The notes: generated by a model from the letters alone, not told the origin. A DNA stretch of 14,130 nt from Dyella_B sp035508675 (GCF_035508675.1 NZ_DATJMN010000315.1:1-14130), one strand, 5' to 3'; numbered from the stretch's first letter, positions 1 through 6,594 are shown. Program-made: numbers and translations.

Positions 1-57
1 TGGATTCCCACTTTCGCGGGAATGACGGCCATGCATAGGTTGGTACGTGTTCGCCCG
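1..57. repeat. Intergenic palindromic repeat fragment at window edge
   Basis: ATTCCC (4-9) and GGGAAT (18-23) form an inverted repeat with a C-G pair and one A/C mismatch inside, followed by GACGG. This is the widespread proteobacterial ATTCCCGC..GCGGGAATGA type of intergenic repeat. It lies just downstream of the stop of the minus-strand binding-protein gene and could serve as the 3' hairpin of the Moco operon transcript. No T-run is visible, so a classical intrinsic terminator is not supported. The element may continue outside the window. Confidence 0.55.
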
Positions 58-999
58 TCACAGGCCATCCCCGCGCGGTGCGCTGTAACCGTGCTCGCGG
101 AACAACGCCTGGCCTTGCGCTCCCTGCAGGAACGCGACGAAGTCCCGCGCCAGCGCCGGCTGCTGCGCGTTGCCCAACACGCCGGCATAAAACACCAGCG
201 GCTGCACGCGCAGTGTCTTGCCGTTGTCCAGCATGAGGGATGCACGGTCGTACCACGGCTTTTGCATGGCCGGATCGCCGAGATTGATCTGGTCCGGCAA
301 CGCAATCGTTGGCAGATGGTGCGATTGGGCCGCGCTTAGATAACCGATGGCGGCATCGATCTGGCCGGCTTCCAGGCGCGACATCAGCGAGGGCTCGGTG
401 AAGATCTGTGCCGGATTCTGCGGTGAGCCGGCAATGGTCTTCATGAGATCGGGTTGATGGTAGTAGTCCGCCGCAAGCTGCAGCGTCAGCAAGATGTTTG
501 CGCCTTGCGGGTCGACGGCCGGATCGGTGCGGCCCAGGCGCAGGCCCTTTTCGCTCAGCACCTCATACCACTTCTTTTCCCCCCGCGATGCCGCGGCGAA
601 GTCGGCGGCGAAGCGGCTGTGCGGGCTGTAGATCACCACCATCTGGGTGCTGGCGACCGGCACGGCGCGGGTCACCAGGCCCGCCTGCTTGAGCACCTGC
701 ATCGGGCCGGGCGTGATGGTGACGAATACATCCGCCTGTAGCTGGTGTGCGGCGAGCAGGCGCGCCAGCGCATAGGAACCTTGCCCGATGCCCTGGTAGA
801 TGGCGTGATGGGTTTTGGCAAACGTGGGGCCGGCGGCGTTGTCCATCACCACGCCCATGGAGCCGGCGTAGGCGATGCGCAGGACGGGGTTGGTTTGCGC
901 AACGGCCAGCGTGCAAGCAAGGCTCAAGCACAGCGCGAGAAGCACGCGCACACCTTGTTTCACTCGCCGGGGCAATGGAGCGGGGATAGGCATCGTCAT
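58..999 (-). CDS. WtpA/ModA-like periplasmic molybdate/tungstate-binding protein
   Basis: Predicted periplasmic solute-binding component of an oxyanion ABC importer, 313 aa. A hydrophobic signal segment (about residues 14-34) ends in a signal peptidase I-like AVA-QT site; there is no good lipobox. The body follows the archaeal-type WtpA pattern: AYAGSMG near the N-terminus, ADVFV, WYEVL, GRTDPAVDPQGAN, LEAG, the ALPDQINLGDP stretch, GKTLRVQPLVF, then a C-terminal AFLQG..G. The Asp residues of GRTDP and the Glu of LEAG are candidate carboxylate contacts. The ATG at 999 overlaps the upstream gene's stop (ATGA) and has a GGGAGGG ribosome site. It is the last gene of the Moco operon. No permease or ATPase gene adjoins it inside the window, so its transport partner is unseen. 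Substrate is inferred from family and context; sulfate or another oxyanion is possible. Confidence 0.85.
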   Translation of the reverse strand: MTMPIPAPLPRRVKQGVRVLLALCLSLACTLAVAQTNPVLRIAYAGSMGVVMDNAAGPTFAKTHHAIYQGIGQGSYALARLLAAHQLQADVFVTITPGPMQVLKQAGLVTRAVPVASTQMVVIYSPHSRFAADFAAASRGEKKWYEVLSEKGLRLGRTDPAVDPQGANILLTLQLAADYYHQPDLMKTIAGSPQNPAQIFTEPSLMSRLEAGQIDAAIGYLSAAQSHHLPTIALPDQINLGDPAMQKPWYDRASLMLDNGKTLRVQPLVFYAGVLGNAQQPALARDFVAFLQGAQGQALFREHGYSAPRGDGL

Positions 1000-1352
1000 G
1001 CGGCGTTCCCTCCCGAAGGCTTGTGCAGGCGCTTGCGCGCGCTGTCCCTTACATCCACGTCAAACAGTATCTGCAAGGTCTCGCCGCTCGGCGTGGACAG
1101 CGCGAACTGCAAGCCATCGCGCGTCGGCAGGCGTTCGCTCAGCGCGCGTACCGCCGGTTCCGGCAGATAGATATGTAGCACGGTGCTCTCGCGCCGCCAT
1201 TCAATTCGTGGCGACAAGCTGACTTGCTGCATTTCCACATGCCCATCGGGCAGGCTGGTGCGGTTGTCGACGGAGCCGCCATCCAGCAATCGCGCCAGTT
1301 CGTCTTCATCGATGCGCAGCCGCAGGTTCTGGCCTTCCAGTTGCACTCTCAT
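996..1352 (-). CDS. Uncharacterised 118-aa protein of the Moco operon
   Basis: A small soluble protein (118 aa) with no signal peptide or membrane segment. It begins MRVQLEGQNLRLRID and looks rich in beta strands with alternating charged and hydrophobic residues. The pattern (LRLRID.DEL..L..GG, an E..VSLSPRIEW segment, then VLHIYLPE.AV..L) resembles a small uncharacterised family I have seen beside molybdenum genes, possibly DUF7009; this is recall and unverified. Its ATG overlaps the mobA stop (ATGA) and its own TGA overlaps the next ATG, so it is translationally coupled on both sides. A GAGAGGTGA ribosome site lies inside the end of mobA. Context argues for a role in molybdenum handling, or as an accessory to the binding protein or a molybdoenzyme. 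No function can be read from the sequence. Confidence 0.85.
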   Translation of the reverse strand: MRVQLEGQNLRLRIDEDELARLLDGGSVDNRTSLPDGHVEMQQVSLSPRIEWRRESTVLHIYLPEPAVRALSERLPTRDGLQFALSTPSGETLQILFDVDVRDSARKRLHKPSGGNAA

Positions 1353-1909
1353 GCATTCACCTCTCGCCAGGTTTCTTCCGTATTGCAGTCGATCAATTGT
1401 GCCGCTTCTTCGGTGGACAGCGCGATCTCATGCACGCCCACGCGTTCCTGCAGCGCACGGATGGAGCGCGCGCGTTCATCACCTGCCGTCAGCAGCGATT
1501 TCAAGGCGTCGCGGCATGCTGCGTCCAGCCGCAGGCGCATGGGCAGCACGTGACCGGCAAAGCGTACGCAACCGGCTGTGTCGATAGGGCAAAGACGCGC
1601 GAGCAGCGCGGGCTGCAATCGCGGCATGTCCACCGGCACGATCAAAAGCTCGGCATTTTCACAAGCCGCGGCAATCCCCGCGACGCCGCCCAGCGGACCT
1701 GCCTGCGGCACCGGATCGGTAACGCCGTGATAGTCGGGGCGATTCCCGCTTACCTTCACTGCCTGCGCGCCCGCGGCAAGCAGCACCTCGATCTGGTGCT
1801 CGATCAGCGGCCGGCCTTCCCATGGCAGCAATGCCTTGTCGCGCCCCATGCGCGAAGAGCGGCCGCCCGCCAGCACCACGCCGATCAAGCGCGCCTGTTC
1901 AATGCTCAT
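1349..1909 (-). CDS. mobA: Molybdenum cofactor guanylyltransferase MobA
   Basis: Transfers GMP from GTP to Mo-molybdopterin to form the MGD cofactor; cytoplasmic. With the ATG at 1909 the protein is 186 aa, close to the usual MobA length. The nucleotide-binding signature LAGGRSSRMGRDKA is at residues 13-26, GPLGG at about 71-75, and the metal-binding VPVDMP motif at 91-96 (Asp94). The frame is open upstream to 2008, but that region encodes the MoaE C-terminus in another frame. The starts at 1909 and 1921 are the sensible ones, and 1909 puts the signature at the usual distance from the N-terminus. The gene overlaps moaE by 11 bases, so translation is probably coupled. Its presence implies that the organism makes MGD enzymes of the DMSO reductase type; none is encoded here. 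Confidence 0.93.
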   Translation of the reverse strand: MSIEQARLIGVVLAGGRSSRMGRDKALLPWEGRPLIEHQIEVLLAAGAQAVKVSGNRPDYHGVTDPVPQAGPLGGVAGIAAACENAELLIVPVDMPRLQPALLARLCPIDTAGCVRFAGHVLPMRLRLDAACRDALKSLLTAGDERARSIRALQERVGVHEIALSTEEAAQLIDCNTEETWREVNA

Positions 1910-2411
1910 GCCCGTGGGCATGCGTGGTTTTGCCGGAAGCGGCGGCGTGTTCGGCTTCACGGTGTTCCTCGCACAGGGAGCAGCCTTCGCTCCAGGCGCT
2001 GTCGCCATCGGTGTAATGCTCCTGCTTCCAGATCGGCGCTTGGTGCTTGACCGCCTCGATCGCCAGGCGGCAGGCGCGGAAGGCTTCGTCGCGGTGCGGC
2101 GTGCCGGCAGCGACGATGACGGCGATTTCGCCGATGCGCAGGCTACCCTTGGCGTGGGCGATGTAGAGCTTCATCGGGCCGCCGATTTCCTTGCGCGCGC
2201 GTTCGCCGATGTCCTGGAAGGTGCGCAGCGCCAGCGGTTCGAACAGGTCGTAGCTGATGCCGGTGACGATGCGGCCGAGATTGTGCTCACGCACCTTGCC
2301 GATGAACATGTCGATGCCGCCGAAGCGCGGGTCGGAAACGAAGGCGAGCGCGGCGGCGGGGTCGAGTTGCGCTTCGCAGATGTCAACGACGGCGGTGTAG
2401 AGGTCAGTCAT
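1899..2411 (-). CDS. moaE: Molybdopterin synthase large subunit MoaE with His-rich tail
   Basis: Catalytic subunit of molybdopterin synthase; together with thiocarboxylated MoaD it adds the dithiolene sulfurs to cyclic pyranopterin monophosphate. The 170-aa product has the family hallmarks: KVREHNLG at 39-46, then HRDEAFRACR (106-115) and VKHQAPIWKQEHYTDG (121-136), with Lys122 and Lys129 as likely catalytic lysines and Trp140. MoaE proteins are usually about 150 aa. Here a C-terminal extension from about residue 143 contains CSLCEEH and ends in an alternating His run, HAHGHEH, which looks able to bind metal. The ATG at 2411 has only a weak ribosome site (CTGGAA directly upstream). The gene is separated from moaD by 167 bases containing a REP pair, and its 3' end overlaps mobA. 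Confidence 0.95.
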   Translation of the reverse strand: MTDLYTAVVDICEAQLDPAAALAFVSDPRFGGIDMFIGKVREHNLGRIVTGISYDLFEPLALRTFQDIGERARKEIGGPMKLYIAHAKGSLRIGEIAVIVAAGTPHRDEAFRACRLAIEAVKHQAPIWKQEHYTDGDSAWSEGCSLCEEHREAEHAAASGKTTHAHGHEH

Positions 2412-2470
2412 TTCCAGTGCTCGATGGATCTTGTTTCGTGGCGAGGTGGCTCGCTTCGCAGGAAGCTTGC

Positions 2471-2555
2471 GTAGGTTGGCGGTGAGCGCATGCGAACCCC
2501 AACGTCGCCATGCATGGCAATGTTGGGGTTCGGCGTTGCCTCACCACCCACCTAC
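2471..2555. repeat. Inverted pair of GTAG-headed REP elements (type A, copy 1)
   Basis: Two REP-like units face each other: 2471-2503, and 2522-2555 on the opposite strand, each with GTAG at its outer end. Each unit has GTTGG/GTGGG pairing with CCAAC or CCCCAAC at its inner end, and an inner stem: CGC/GCG in the first unit and GGC/GCC in the second. The 18-base spacer (2504-2521) contains the 12-base palindrome GCCATGCATGGC. The whole pair could also fold as one long cruciform. GTAG heads are typical of the REPs mobilised by RAYT transposases in Xanthomonadales (SMAG-like). It fills most of the moaE-moaD gap (2412-2578) and would be transcribed within the Moco operon. Confidence 0.85.
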
Positions 2556-2578
2556 GTGGAGGTGTGCTGTTGCGCATC

Positions 2579-2839
2579 TCACCCTCCGCTCACGGGCGGA
2601 AGAATCGCCAGCTGTCCATCCTCCGGCAGCGTGCGATGGTTATGCAGAATTTCATCGTTGCTGGCAAACGCGGAACGCTGCACCAGCCCTGCGCTGATGT
2701 GCGGCGCATGCTCACGCAGGTGTTCGCGCAACAGCTCGCGCAGTTCGGCGACAGTGCAATGCGCAGGTGCTTCCAGCTCGATAAAGCCGTGTGCATCGGC
2801 CTCGCGCAGCGCGCCGAACAAGGTGATGCGAACCTTCAT
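2579..2839 (-). CDS. moaD: Molybdopterin synthase sulfur-carrier subunit MoaD
   Basis: Ubiquitin-fold sulfur carrier whose C-terminal glycine becomes a thiocarboxylate and delivers sulfur to MoaE. From the ATG at 2839 the protein is 86 aa, the normal size. It starts MKVRITLFGALRE and ends in the diagnostic LPPVSGG, so the functional Gly-Gly is free and terminal. The ATG overlaps the moeA stop (ATGA), which selects this start over the in-frame ATG at 2854; GCGGAAG upstream can act as the ribosome site. The adenylating and sulfurating enzyme MoeB that MoaD needs is not encoded in this window. The stop is followed on the minus strand by a REP pair before moaE, so the two synthase subunits are not directly coupled. 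Confidence 0.94.
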   Translation of the reverse strand: MKVRITLFGALREADAHGFIELEAPAHCTVAELRELLREHLREHAPHISAGLVQRSAFASNDEILHNHRTLPEDGQLAILPPVSGG

Positions 2840-4083
2840 GGATGGCTTCCGCAAGGCAAGGGAAATTCGAGATGGCCCACGCCGTAGACGTCGACCAGCG
2901 CGCCGGCAGCCAGCACATCGACCTCGGCGGGCATCACCGCCCAGGCATTGGCGTCGGCTAGTGGACGAATGCGGTAGGACTCCTGGCCTTCCAGCACCTC
3001 CACGCCCAGGTGCCCGTGCGCATCGAGATGCAAGCGGCTCTTGAGATGAAAGCGCAGGCGCGGTTTCTTGCTGTAGCGGTTGATCAAGGTGGCACGGCGT
3101 GGCGATTCCTGCGGCAAGCCCAGCATCACGCGCAGCGCGGGTTCCACGAAAAAGCGCAAGCCCACCGCCACGGCGATCGGGTTGCCCGGCAGGCCGAACA
3201 ACAGCACGTCACCCGGCAGGCGCGCGAACAGCAGCGGCTTGCCGGGTCGTATCGCTACTTTGTGGAACAAGGTTTCCGCGCCCAGCCGTTCCAGTGCCTG
3301 TGGCACGAAATCGTAGCGGCCCATGGAGACGGCGCCGCTGGTCACGATGATTTTTGCACCGGCCTGCCAGGCGCGTCGCAGGGCGGCTTCGAACGCTTCG
3401 GTATCGTCGCCTACTGTTTCTGTGTGGACCACGTCGGCACCGGCCAGCGGCAAGCGTGCCGCGAGAAAGGGACCGTTGGAATTGCGGATCTGTCCCGGCG
3501 CCAAGGCTTGTGCAGGATCGTCCACCAGTTCGCGGCCGGTGCAGATCACGGCGACGCGCGGCCGCTGGCTGACCGCTACATCGGCCACGCCGAGCGCCGC
3601 CAGCAGCATCAGGTGCTGCGCTTGCAGTGCGGTGCCTGTTTCCAGCACATGCTCGCCGCGCGCCACGTCGGAACCTGCCACGCGCACGTTCTGGCCGGCT
3701 GCGACATCGGCCAGCAAGCGCACGCGCGATGGCGCGAAGCGTTCGGTCTGTTCGACGGGAACCACGCGGTCGAGTCCATCGGGAATGCGCGCGCCGGTCA
3801 TGATTTCCCACGCGCCGATGCCGGCATAGGTGACGCCATCGCCGGCGGCTTGTTCGCCTTCGATGGTCAGTTCCGTGCCGGCGGAAACGATGGCATTGCC
3901 CGTCAGCGCATAACCATCCATCGCCGAGTTGTGGAACGGCGGCAGGTTCACGGCGCTGATCACCGGCGTGGCGAGCACGCGGCCAAGGCAGGCGCTGAGC
4001 GGGCAATGTTCCGCACCGAGTTTTGCACTGGCGCCGAGCACGATGCGCAAGGCGTCTTCGTAGGCGAGCGTTTCCTGGCTCAT
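2836..4083 (-). CDS. moeA: Molybdopterin molybdenumtransferase MoeA
   Basis: Inserts molybdenum into adenylated molybdopterin, the final step of basic Moco formation; cytoplasmic dimer. The 415-aa product has the usual MoeA length and domains: an N-terminal segment with LPPFHNSAMDGYAL (47-60, Asp56 being the conserved Asp), MTGARIPDGLD (95-105), the MoCF-type domain with SGAVSMGRYDF (249-259) and KVAIRPGKPL (275-284), GLPGNP (297-302), and a C-terminal beta domain from about 330. The family usually has GGVS; here the motif reads SGAVS, a conservative change. The ATG overlaps the stop of the upstream gene (ATGA) and has a GGAGGG ribosome site six bases before it. The stop overlaps the moaD start in the same way. 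Confidence 0.96.
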   Translation of the reverse strand: MSQETLAYEDALRIVLGASAKLGAEHCPLSACLGRVLATPVISAVNLPPFHNSAMDGYALTGNAIVSAGTELTIEGEQAAGDGVTYAGIGAWEIMTGARIPDGLDRVVPVEQTERFAPSRVRLLADVAAGQNVRVAGSDVARGEHVLETGTALQAQHLMLLAALGVADVAVSQRPRVAVICTGRELVDDPAQALAPGQIRNSNGPFLAARLPLAGADVVHTETVGDDTEAFEAALRRAWQAGAKIIVTSGAVSMGRYDFVPQALERLGAETLFHKVAIRPGKPLLFARLPGDVLLFGLPGNPIAVAVGLRFFVEPALRVMLGLPQESPRRATLINRYSKKPRLRFHLKSRLHLDAHGHLGVEVLEGQESYRIRPLADANAWAVMPAEVDVLAAGALVDVYGVGHLEFPLPCGSHP

Positions 4084-5081
4084 GCATGCCCTCCGCCTGC
4101 GGCCATGCTCAACGCATGCGCGAGGATCGGCGCGAGGATGTCCATGCCTTGCGCGACCGCTTTGGCACTGCCGGGCAGGGCAATCACCAGCGTGCTGCCG
4201 ATCAGCACCGCCTGCGTGCGGCTCAGCCAGGCCATCGCCGTGTGCTGGCTGCTTTCGCTGCGGAACAGTTCGCCGATGCCGTCGACGTGGCGGTCCGCCA
4301 CCATCGCCAACGCTTCGGGCGTGCGATCGCGCGGGCCCAGCCCGGTGCCGCCGGTGCAGAGAATCAGCTTCACGCCGCTGCCGGCCAGTTCGCGCAGGCG
4401 CGCGGCGAGCGGTTCGGGTTCGTCGGGGTGCAGTTCCACGTCATGCACCTCCGCGCCCAGCTCGCGCAGGCGTTCCACCAGCAGCGGGCCGGAGGCATCG
4501 GCGTATTCGCCGCGGCTGGCGCGGTCGCTCAGCGTGATCACCGCGGCACTGGCGCCATCCAGTTTGGCCACGCCGCGCGGCTTGTAGTGTTCGCGCTCCG
4601 CATCGCTCATGCCGTCCGGATGCAGCCACAGACCTTTTTTGCCGCCTTCCTTGAACAACAGGCGCACGCCGCCGAAGGACAGCGCAGGTTCCACCGGCTT
4701 GGTCAGGTCATAAACCGTAAGCAGCGCTGCACTCGCGCCCGCCAGCGCTTCCATCTCCACGCCGGTGCGCGCGAACGTCGCCACTTCGCAATAGACGCGA
4801 ATGGCGTGGCGCTCGCCGACCGGCACGCAGCGCACCTCGATGTATTCCAGTGGCAAGGGGTGGCAAAGCGGCATCAGCTGGGAAGCGTTCTTGGCGCCTT
4901 GCAGGCCGGCGATTTCTGCCATCACCAGCGCATCGCCCTTGGGCAGGCGGCGTTCGACGATTTGCGCAAACGCATCGGCGCCCGCACTCAATTCGCCAAT
5001 GGCGACCGCGCGGCGCGCAGTGATGCGCTTGCGGCGCACGTCAGCCATATGAAAATGGGCGCGTTCCTCGCGCTGTTGCAT
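4080..5081 (-). CDS. moaCB: Bifunctional MoaC-MoaB/Mog fusion protein
   Basis: A 333-aa fusion of two Moco enzymes. Residues about 10-155 are cyclic pyranopterin monophosphate synthase MoaC, with LPKGDALVMAEIAG (Lys48), LMPLCHPLPLE (69-79), GVEMEAL (107-113) and VYDLTK (Asp125, Lys128). Residues about 178-325 are a MoaB/MogA-type molybdopterin adenylyltransferase domain, with TLSDR (183-187), CTGGTGLGPRDRTPEA (242-257) and ALPGSAKA (301-308). MoaC acts after MoaA, and the MoaB/Mog domain acts between molybdopterin synthase and MoeA, so one polypeptide carries two non-consecutive steps. Such fusions are known in Xanthomonadales. No separate mog gene is seen here, which suits the fusion being the adenylyltransferase. 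The ATG at 5081 lies four bases after the moaA stop, with a GGGGGT ribosome site in the moaA end. Confidence 0.95.
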   Translation of the reverse strand: MQQREERAHFHMADVRRKRITARRAVAIGELSAGADAFAQIVERRLPKGDALVMAEIAGLQGAKNASQLMPLCHPLPLEYIEVRCVPVGERHAIRVYCEVATFARTGVEMEALAGASAALLTVYDLTKPVEPALSFGGVRLLFKEGGKKGLWLHPDGMSDAEREHYKPRGVAKLDGASAAVITLSDRASRGEYADASGPLLVERLRELGAEVHDVELHPDEPEPLAARLRELAGSGVKLILCTGGTGLGPRDRTPEALAMVADRHVDGIGELFRSESSQHTAMAWLSRTQAVLIGSTLVIALPGSAKAVAQGMDILAPILAHALSMAAGGGHA

Positions 5082-5084
5082 GGA

Positions 5085-6068
5085 TCAACCCCCGGTAGAT
5101 GCGAGATGCGGCGTTATGCCGGTACGGCCTTCATGCAGGAAATGCCCCTGTTCCTTGCGGCCGATCTGGCCGCCGATGGCGTGCACCAGGTCTTCCAGCT
5201 GATCGTCCGCTTGCAGTAGCGGGCGCAAGGGAATGCCGAATTCGCCGAACAGGCACAGGCGCAGATCGCCGGTGGCGGTCACGCGCAGGCGATTGCAGCC
5301 GGCGCAGAAATCCTTGGCATAGGGCGCGATGATGCCGATGCGGCCGGCGTAATCCGGATGGCGGTATTCGCGCGCGGGGCCGGCGTCGGCGGCGCGTGGC
5401 AGGGCTTGCCAACCGTGTGTCAGCAGTTCGGTTTCCAGGGTTTGGGCGCGCACGTGGTGCTGGCGGAAGAACGGCAGGTTGTCGCCGGTCTGCATCAGCT
5501 CGATGAAACGCACGCCGATGCGCCGCTCGCGCAGATAGTCCAGCCACGCCGGCAGCTGCTGGTCGTTGACGTCGCGCAGCAGCACGGCGTTGAGCTTGAC
5601 CGAAGGCAGGCCGGCGGCCAGCGCCATGTCCACGCCGTGCAGGATGTCGTCCAGCCGGTCGTGCCCGGTGATGCGCGCGAAGGCGTCACGGTCCAGGCTG
5701 TCCACGCTGACGTTGATGGCGTTGAGGCCGGCATCCATCCATTCGTGCAGGTGGCGGCTCAGCAGGGTGCCGTTGGTGGTCATCGCCAGCTTGCTGATGC
5801 CGGGCACGGCCGCGGCGGTGCGCAGGATGTCGGTGAGGTCCTTGCGCACGCTCGGCTCGCCGCCGGTGATGCGCAGCTTGTGCATGCCCAGTTCGGTAAA
5901 GCCGCGCAGCAGCCGCGTGATCTCCGGCAGGGACAGCGGCGCGGCGGCGTTCGCCCCGGCGTGGTAACCGTGCGGCAGGCAATACGTGCAACGGAAGTTG
6001 CACGCGGGTATGACCGATAGCCGCAAATACGGAAACCGGCGGCCGTAGCGGTCAGCCAGCGGGGACAT
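5085..6068 (-). CDS. moaA: GTP 3',8-cyclase MoaA (radical SAM)
   Basis: Radical SAM enzyme that converts GTP to (8S)-3',8-cyclo-7,8-dihydroGTP, the first committed step of Moco synthesis. From the ATG at 6068 the protein is 327 aa, a normal length. The SAM cluster motif CNFRCTYC is at residues 23-30 (Cys23, 27, 30). ITGGEPSVRKDL is at about 67-78, and the second cluster, CAGCNRLRVTATG plus CLFGE, uses Cys255, 258 and 272. The C-terminus is STGG; the terminal Gly-Gly is needed for activity in this family. This start is chosen because of a strong AAAGGAG ribosome site nine bases upstream. The frame is open to 6119, but that part lies inside a highly structured leader recognisable as a Moco riboswitch. 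It is the first gene of the operon. Confidence 0.96.
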   Translation of the reverse strand: MSPLADRYGRRFPYLRLSVIPACNFRCTYCLPHGYHAGANAAAPLSLPEITRLLRGFTELGMHKLRITGGEPSVRKDLTDILRTAAAVPGISKLAMTTNGTLLSRHLHEWMDAGLNAINVSVDSLDRDAFARITGHDRLDDILHGVDMALAAGLPSVKLNAVLLRDVNDQQLPAWLDYLRERRIGVRFIELMQTGDNLPFFRQHHVRAQTLETELLTHGWQALPRAADAGPAREYRHPDYAGRIGIIAPYAKDFCAGCNRLRVTATGDLRLCLFGEFGIPLRPLLQADDQLEDLVHAIGGQIGRKEQGHFLHEGRTGITPHLASTGG

Positions 6069-6075
6069 GCATCTT

Positions 6076-6182
6076 TGCTCCTTTCCAAAGTGGGGAGGCG
6101 AACGCGTTTCCGCGTTCACCCTGGTGGTCCCTTGCGGGGATCACGGACGCCTGGCCGTATTCCGGTTGGGAACCTTAGGCCG
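6076..6182 (-). promoter_or_regulatory. Moco-type riboswitch in the moaA leader
   Basis: The minus-strand leader matches my memory of the E. coli moaA Moco RNA in order and spacing: AUACGG, CCGUGA, CCACCAGGG, a long hairpin, GCCUCCC, then GGAAAGG. One hairpin pairs UCCC with GGGA (6140-6137 with 6131-6128) around a CGCAA loop, inside conserved GUGA and CCAC flanks. As I recall it, E. coli has CAAU/AUUG at this place, which is compensatory change. A second hairpin has ten pairs (6120-6111 with 6106-6097, one G-U) closed by a GAAA tetraloop. ACGG...CCGU forms a further stem. A CCU near the 5' end can pair with the AGG inside the ribosome site (6084-6078), so ligand binding would most simply block moaA translation. 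Assignment is by eye, not by covariance model. Confidence 0.85.
6078..6084 (-). promoter_or_regulatory. moaA ribosome binding site within riboswitch 3' strand
   Basis: AAAGGAG on the minus strand, nine bases before the ATG at 6068. It fixes the moaA start. It overlaps the 3' conserved segment (GGAAAGG) of the riboswitch, so its exposure is expected to depend on aptamer folding. Confidence 0.8.
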
Positions 6183-6221
6183 GGCGCCTCGGAGTTGTGT
6201 GGTGTGTTGTGCTCAGAGGTG

Positions 6222-6227
6222 ATTGTA
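6222..6227 (-). promoter_or_regulatory. Possible -10 element of the moaA promoter
   Basis: TACAAT on the minus strand matches the sigma-70 -10 consensus at five of six positions and lies about 40 bases before the riboswitch 5' end, which would give a leader of about 150 bases. No convincing -35 hexamer is seen at 16-18 bases upstream. A small inverted repeat (ATGAC 6256-6260, GTCAT 6267-6271) lies farther upstream and could be an activator or repressor site. This is tentative. Confidence 0.3.
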
Positions 6228-6354
6228 ACTATCCGCTGATTGGGGGTGTTCGTCTATGACGGTTTTGTCATGGGGGGAGGTTTGTGCAGGGGGTGTGTTG
6301 GATTGGGTATGTGGTGTCGTGTTTCGCAGGCTTGGGCATTGTCTGCGGCGCTTT

Positions 6355-6554
6355 CGGTCGCGGGGCGACCGAGTCACTTTTCTTTGCGTGCCCACGCCCG
6401 CGTCAGGAACGCGGGCGAACAGCGCATGCTGGCCCGAAGGGCGAAGGGCAGGATGCCCGTAGTAAAGAAAAGTAACCAAAAGAAAGGGCACCCCGAGGGG
6501 GCCCCGGAAAAGCAGGCGCGCATCCATGCGCGGCCGCACCGGCGTGCGCCGGTG
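6355..6554. repeat. Hairpin-rich intergenic repeat with ACTTTTCTTT/AAAGAAAAGT arms
   Basis: Successive inverted repeats are visible: CGGTCGC/GCGACCG (6355-6361 with 6365-6371); ACTTTTCTTT/AAAGAAAAGT (6376-6385 with 6464-6473); GCCCGCGT/ACGCGGGC (6396-6403 with 6409-6416), nested inside the previous pair; GCGCAT/ATGCGC (6518-6523 with 6526-6531); and CACCGGCG/CGCCGGTG (6537-6544 with 6547-6554). The stretch GAGTCACTTTTCTTTGC...AAGAAAAGTAACCAAAAGAAAGGGCACC is remembered from many Xanthomonas and relatives, where it is often mis-annotated as short proteins containing KKSNQKKGHP. Mobility or transcript-end functions are possible but unproven. Confidence 0.7.
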
Positions 6555-6594
6555 TCGCTTGGTTCTTGCATGGTCCTCGTAGGCTGGAGTGACT

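Noticed and set aside
1910..2008. Longer mobA start at 2008
   Set aside because: It would add over 30 Pro/Ala-rich residues encoded over the MoaE C-terminus; the Rossmann signature should lie close to the N-terminus.
3010..4587. Very long open frame (525 codons) on the plus strand opposite moeA and moaCB
   Set aside because: Antisense shadow in high-GC DNA; the minus strand encodes two unmistakable Moco enzymes with overlapping starts, and the plus translation is His/Arg/Gln-rich with no motif.
4023..5219. Long plus-strand open frame (398 codons) opposite moaCB
   Set aside because: Same reason: shadow of a gene with intact catalytic motifs on the other strand.
6069..6119. Longer moaA start at 6119
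   Set aside because: The extra 17 residues fall within the riboswitch hairpins; the ATG at 6068 has a strong ribosome site and gives the normal MoaA length.
6256..6271. ATGAC/GTCAT inverted repeat as a ModE operator
   Set aside because: It does not resemble the TATATA-containing ModE box; it is kept only as an unnamed possible site.
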